NCBI GenBank assembly: GCA_028293305.1
Contig: JAQGPD010000623.1
Span: 1-9,323, forward strand
Source of the DNA: Verrucomicrobiales bacterium
GTDB taxonomy: Bacteria > Verrucomicrobiota > Verrucomicrobiia > Verrucomicrobiales > V1-33
Direction: 5' to 3'
Length of the DNA: 9,323 nucleotides
Both the position numbers and the translations under genes were made by a program. Every line of letters begins with the position of its first letter. Positions within the stretch are counted from its first letter, which is position 1. Positions 7,137-9,323 of the stretch are shown here, one piece after another. Below the pieces are notes generated by a model, which was not told the origin of the DNA, made no database searches, and saw nothing but the letters and a program-made list of their open reading frames with translations.

Positions 7137-7333
7137 TTCCTGCGGTGTTGGTTCAAGTTTTCCGTGCTGACAATTTCCGCGGGTGGGGACGGATTTATAT
7201 TCGGCTGGCCCGGGTTGTTGGCGGGCAGAGCCAGCACGGGTTTTGCCACGGACACCGGGGCCGTGGTGGATTCCGGAAGCCTGCCTGGGAATTGCTATTC
7301 AAACGATGATGGGGCCGGAAGCGGACCGGTTGG
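7137..7333. other. Intergenic stretch with no clear feature
   Basis: This is the DNA just downstream of the rho stop on the - strand. One 6-bp hairpin (7246-7251 with 7261-7266) is visible, but on the - strand it is not followed by T residues, so it does not qualify as a rho terminator. Short open frames here lack ribosome binding sites and recognisable products. Confidence 0.5.
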
Positions 7334-9323
7334 TTATTCGCCGCGGGCCTTGATCTCGATGAGCATCTGGTTGTTGTTAGTGTATTTGCCCATGACCTGG
7401 AGCAGGCGTTCCACGGCTTCCTGGGGGCGATGGCCGGAGAGGCCGCGGCGGATGAGGTGGACTTTTTCCAACTGGTGGGCGGGGAGGAGGAGTTCCTCGC
7501 GGCGGGTGCCGCTTTTGAAGATGTCCACGGCGGGGTAGACGTAGGCCTGGGAGATCTTGCGGTCGAGGACCAGTTCCATGTTTCCGGTGCCTTTGAACTC
7601 CTGGAAAATCAGGTCGTCGCCTTTGTTATTGGTTTCCACGAGAGCGGTGGCCATGATGGTGAGGGAGCCGGCTTCGCGGGTGTTGCGGGCGGCGGCGAAG
7701 AGGCGGCGCGGGGCTTCGAGGGCGCGGCTGTCGAGGCCGCCGGACATGGCCTTGCCACCGCCGCCGCCCCGCATGGAGTTGTTGAATCCGCGGGCGAGGC
7801 GGGTGATGGAATCGAGAAGCATGAAGACGTGCTGGCCGGCCTCCACGAGGCGTTTGGCGCGCTCGATGGCGAGGTTGGCCATGCGGATGTGGTTGCGGGG
7901 ATCCTGGTCGTTGCTGCTGGCCATGATTTCCGCTCCGGGGAGGGCGCGGGCGATTTCCGTGACTTCCTCGGGGCGTTCGTCCACCAGCAGGACGATGACT
8001 TTGACGTCCTCGTAGTTGTGGAGGACGGCTTCCGCGATGTGTTGGAGGAAGGTGGTTTTGCCGGCGCGGGGCGGGGCGACGATGAGGCCGCGCTGCCCGC
8101 GGCCGATGGGGGAGATGAAGTCGATGAGGCGCGTGGTGTGGCGCTTGGCATCGGTTTCCAGGATGTAGCGTTTGTTGGGATTGATGGCGGTCAGTTCCTC
8201 GAAAAGCGGCAGAGTGCGGTAGGCGCTGGGGTCCAGGCCGTTGACTTTTTTCAGCTGCATGACCTGGGGGCCGCGGCCGCCGCGCTGCATGATGCCTTCC
8301 ACCCAGACGCCTTCGCGGAGGCCGTGTTGGCGGACGAGTTCGGCGGAGACGAAGGGGTCTGTGGGGGAGGGGACAAAGCCACGGTCTTTGGGGCGGAGGA
8401 AGGCGAAACCTTTATCCGTTAGCTCCAGGAGGCCTTCGCAATCCTCGGGGGGGCTGAGGGGGACTTCCGGACGCGGGGGGCGGGGCTCCCAGGCGCGGGG
8501 TTCGCCGCGCGGGTCCGGACGGATGTCGGGCCGCGGTTCCATGCGGGGATCGCGCTCGCGGCGGTCGGGATTTTCACCATCAATGGCTTGGCCGGGAGGC
8601 ACGGGCGCGCGGCCGGTGCGTTCGAGGTAGCGTTGTTGTTTTTGCTGTTTGAATTTTTCCTTGCGGAGTTTCCAGCGCTCCCATTTGGTTAGGCGGCGGG
8701 GTTCGCCATCGGGGCCGAGCTCCGTGTGGGGCTGGCCGGGACCTGCGCCCGGTCCTTGACCTTGGCCTGGTCCTGGACCGGGGCCTTGGCCGGGGGCGGG
8801 ACGGGGATCGGCGGGGGCTCCGTCGAGGGATTCGCGGGGAGGATAGGGGCGGTGTTGGCGGGGAGGGTATTGGCTTTGGCGATAGGGGGGCGGAGGGCCA
8901 TCGTGCGGGGCTGGGGCGGGTCCGTTGGGGGCACCATCGAGTGGGGGGCGGGAATCGCGGGGATCACGCGGGTCGCGGTCACGGGGATCGCGGAGCGGGC
9001 GGGGGTCGCGGGCGTCCCGCGGGTCGCGGACGTCGCGCGGGTCACGTTGGAGGCGGGGATCGCGGGGGTCGCGGTAAGGGGGGCGGTCGTTCCGGGGAGG
9101 CTGTGATTCGAAAGGGTTTTGGTCAGGATGGTAGTGGTTGTTCGTTGTAGGAGGGAAGGAATCGGGGGCGGTGGGGTAACTATCCTGGGGAGCAAACGAT
9201 TGCGGGTCACGGTCGGCGTCCGATGGCGCGGGGGGAGTGCTGGAGTTGGGAATCAGGGGGAAGGGCGCTTCCGAGGGGGCGGAGGCGTGGTCCGTGAGGG
9301 CGCCGGCGATTTTGCGCGCGGAT
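7334..9323 (-). CDS. rho: Transcription termination factor Rho with long N-terminal extension (5' partial)
   Basis: Rho is a hexameric RNA-dependent ATPase that binds C-rich nascent RNA in the cytoplasm and releases RNA polymerase. The C-terminal 370 residues match the family closely. They include an RNA-binding fold with KGFAFLRPKDRGF, the block SPIGRGQRGLIVAPP, Walker A GKT (8054-8062), the catalytic segment VDERPEEVTE, Walker B with MLLDSITRLAR, the R-loop GGGGKAMSGG, EFKGTGNMEL, and the arginine-finger segment SGTRREELL. The stop is TAA at 7334-7336. A GTG at 8602 could be taken as the start, but the same frame stays open for 240 codons more to the window edge. That stretch has no ATG, GTG or TTG, so translation must begin beyond the right edge. 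At least 662 residues are visible against 419 in E. coli. Any N-terminal Rho_N helical domain would lie outside the window. Confidence 0.96.
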   Translation of the reverse strand, partial: SARKIAGALTDHASAPSEAPFPLIPNSSTPPAPSDADRDPQSFAPQDSYPTAPDSFPPTTNNHYHPDQNPFESQPPRNDRPPYRDPRDPRLQRDPRDVRDPRDARDPRPLRDPRDRDPRDPRDSRPPLDGAPNGPAPAPHDGPPPPYRQSQYPPRQHRPYPPRESLDGAPADPRPAPGQGPGPGPGQGQGPGAGPGQPHTELGPDGEPRRLTKWERWKLRKEKFKQQKQQRYLERTGRAPVPPGQAIDGENPDRRERDPRMEPRPDIRPDPRGEPRAWEPRPPRPEVPLSPPEDCEGLLELTDKGFAFLRPKDRGFVPSPTDPFVSAELVRQHGLREGVWVEGIMQRGGRGPQVMQLKKVNGLDPSAYRTLPLFEELTAINPNKRYILETDAKRHTTRLIDFISPIGRGQRGLIVAPPRAGKTTFLQHIAEAVLHNYEDVKVIVLLVDERPEEVTEIARALPGAEIMASSNDQDPRNHIRMANLAIERAKRLVEAGQHVFMLLDSITRLARGFNNSMRGGGGGKAMSGGLDSRALEAPRRLFAAARNTREAGSLTIMATALVETNNKGDDLIFQEFKGTGNMELVLDRKISQAYVYPAVDIFKSGTRREELLLPAHQLEKVHLIRRGLSGHRPQEAVERLLQVMGKYTNNNQMLIEIKARGE
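7379..8212 (-). other. rho: Rho RecA-type ATPase/helicase domain
   Basis: The domain contains all the motor elements. P-loop: APPRAGKTTFLQ. Catalytic Glu segment: LLVDERPEEVTE. Walker B: HVFMLLDSITRLAR. Q/R-loop region: RGGGGGKAMSGGLDSRALEAPRRLF, where E. coli has a less Gly-rich sequence. Arginine finger: FKSGTRREELL. No key residue appears to be missing, so an active ATPase is expected. The run of five Gly before the R-loop Lys is a modest local oddity. Confidence 0.95.
8228..8440 (-). other. rho: Rho primary RNA-binding (cold-shock-like) domain
   Basis: The segment EGLLELTDKGFAFLRPKDRG followed by DPFVSAELVRQHGLREGVWVEG aligns with the OB-fold of Rho, including the RNP1-like (D/K)GF(G/A)FLR strand that contacts single-stranded C-rich RNA. 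It joins the motor through VMQLKKVNGLDP. It starts right after the disordered extension. Confidence 0.9.
8606..8698 (-). other. rho: Basic, probably helical segment within the Rho extension
   Basis: Between the Gly/Gln/Pro run and the final linker the frame encodes RRLTKWERWKLRKEKFKQQK and then QQRYLERTGRAP. It contains many Lys/Arg, two Trp, few Pro and no Gly until its end, in sharp contrast with its surroundings. It could form a short basic helix that contacts RNA or another protein. It lies upstream of the GTG at 8602, which further argues that the upstream frame is truly translated. Confidence 0.6.
8792..8972 (+). other. Three G-quadruplex-type motifs on the rho template strand
   Basis: Canonical four-tract motifs (at least three G, loops of 1-7) occur on the + strand at 8792-8817 (loops C, AC, ATCGGC), 8907-8931 (CT, C, TCCGTT) and 8943-8972 (C, AATCGC, ATCACGC). 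They arise in the coding region of the Rho extension, so the mRNA is C-rich there. They may be only a by-product of Pro/Arg codons. Confidence 0.4.
8951..9076 (-). repeat. rho: RDP(R/x)D tandem repeat coding region in rho
   Basis: On the - strand the codons spell a run of Arg-Asp-Pro units with spacers (YRDPRDPRLQ, RDPRDVRDPRDARDPRPL, RDPRDRDPRDPRDSRP). At the DNA level this is an irregular repeat of CGCGACCC-like units, likely prone to slippage. Alternating Arg and Asp give a charge-balanced, flexible chain. Confidence 0.85.

Larger units (their letters stand above)
8447..9323 (-). other. rho: Low-complexity, probably disordered N-terminal extension of Rho
   Basis: About 290 residues are visible, continuing beyond the window. 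Composition changes along it. The most N-terminal part is rich in Pro, Ser, Ala and Asn/Gln. Next is an RDP-repeat block (about 8951-9076), then Pro/Tyr/Gln-rich and Gly/Gln/Pro runs (about 8735-8890), a short basic segment (8606-8698), and a final Arg/Pro/Glu-rich linker. Bulky hydrophobic residues are scarce, which predicts disorder. Long insertions before the RNA-binding fold are known in Rho of Actinobacteria and Bacteroidetes, where they can add RNA contacts or drive condensate formation; the same role here is inference. Confidence 0.85.

Noticed and set aside
7070..7255. A 61-codon - strand frame downstream of rho
   Set aside because: It begins with GTG without a convincing ribosome binding site and overlaps the palindromic element; the product has no recognisable features.
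7246..7266. Hairpin as a terminator for rho
   Set aside because: The 6-bp stem has a 9-base loop, and on the - strand it is followed by CAAAA rather than a T-run.
6998..7538. Two + strand open frames (6998-7309 and 7005-7538)
   Set aside because: Both run through the palindromic repeat element and the second enters the 3' end of rho in antisense. No credible ribosome binding site or protein motif was seen.
7430..8422. A 330-codon open frame on the + strand over rho
   Set aside because: It lies opposite the highly conserved Rho motor domain and its translation (Gly/Ala/Val/Glu-rich) has no family features; it is a GC-bias shadow.
8600..8602. GTG as the start codon of rho
   Set aside because: The same frame continues open for 240 codons upstream with consistent GC-ending codons, a distinctive basic segment and repeats, and no Shine-Dalgarno sequence is seen before the GTG.
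8689..9210. A 173-codon - strand frame and a 126-codon + strand frame (8726-9106) in the rho extension
   Set aside because: They are out-of-frame readings of the C-rich repeat region, giving Pro/Thr/Ala or Gly/Ala/Val low-complexity products.

Overview
The window is GC-rich bacterial DNA with two large convergent genes that both run off the edges, separated by an 886-bp spacer full of repeats. The style suggests the Verrucomicrobiota, or a neighbour in the PVC superphylum. The reasons are a very large exported protein built from PA14, putative-Ig, PKD, beta-propeller and c-type cytochrome modules, a C-terminal tail ending in an FFRLRF-like motif, a Rho factor with a very long Pro/Arg/Asp-rich N-terminal extension, and hairpin-rich intergenic repeats. 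This placement is inference; no rRNA or other phylogenetic marker except rho is present.

Left region (1-6447, + strand): the 3' 2148 codons of one giant gene whose start lies left of the window. In order it encodes the end of a galactose oxidase-like Kelch propeller with its C-terminal E-set domain, an F-type lectin/discoidin-like domain, a putative Ig domain, two PA14 domains, another putative Ig domain, a PKD domain, a YVTN-type beta-propeller, a di-heme cytochrome c peroxidase/MauG-like domain with two CxxCH sites, a third PA14, two putative Ig domains, a fourth PA14, and a terminal beta-rich tail. The layout reads as a cell-surface or secreted carbohydrate-directed redox protein. It is striking that an H2O2-producing oxidase fold and an H2O2-consuming peroxidase fold occur in one chain.

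Middle region (6448-7333): no credible gene. It holds a strong hairpin just after the giant gene, a composite inverted-repeat block (6536-6769), an 8-bp tandem repeat (6819-6890), two small hairpins (6891-6941) and a palindromic element of about 150 bp (6987-7136). The last 200 bases before the rho stop show nothing clear.

Right region (7334-9323, - strand): rho, the transcription termination factor. The RNA-binding and ATPase domains are complete and well conserved. Upstream of them the frame stays open for 240 more codons to the window edge with no standard start codon. That stretch encodes a low-complexity extension with RDP repeats, a Gly/Gln/Pro run and a short basic segment. The two genes have no evident functional link.
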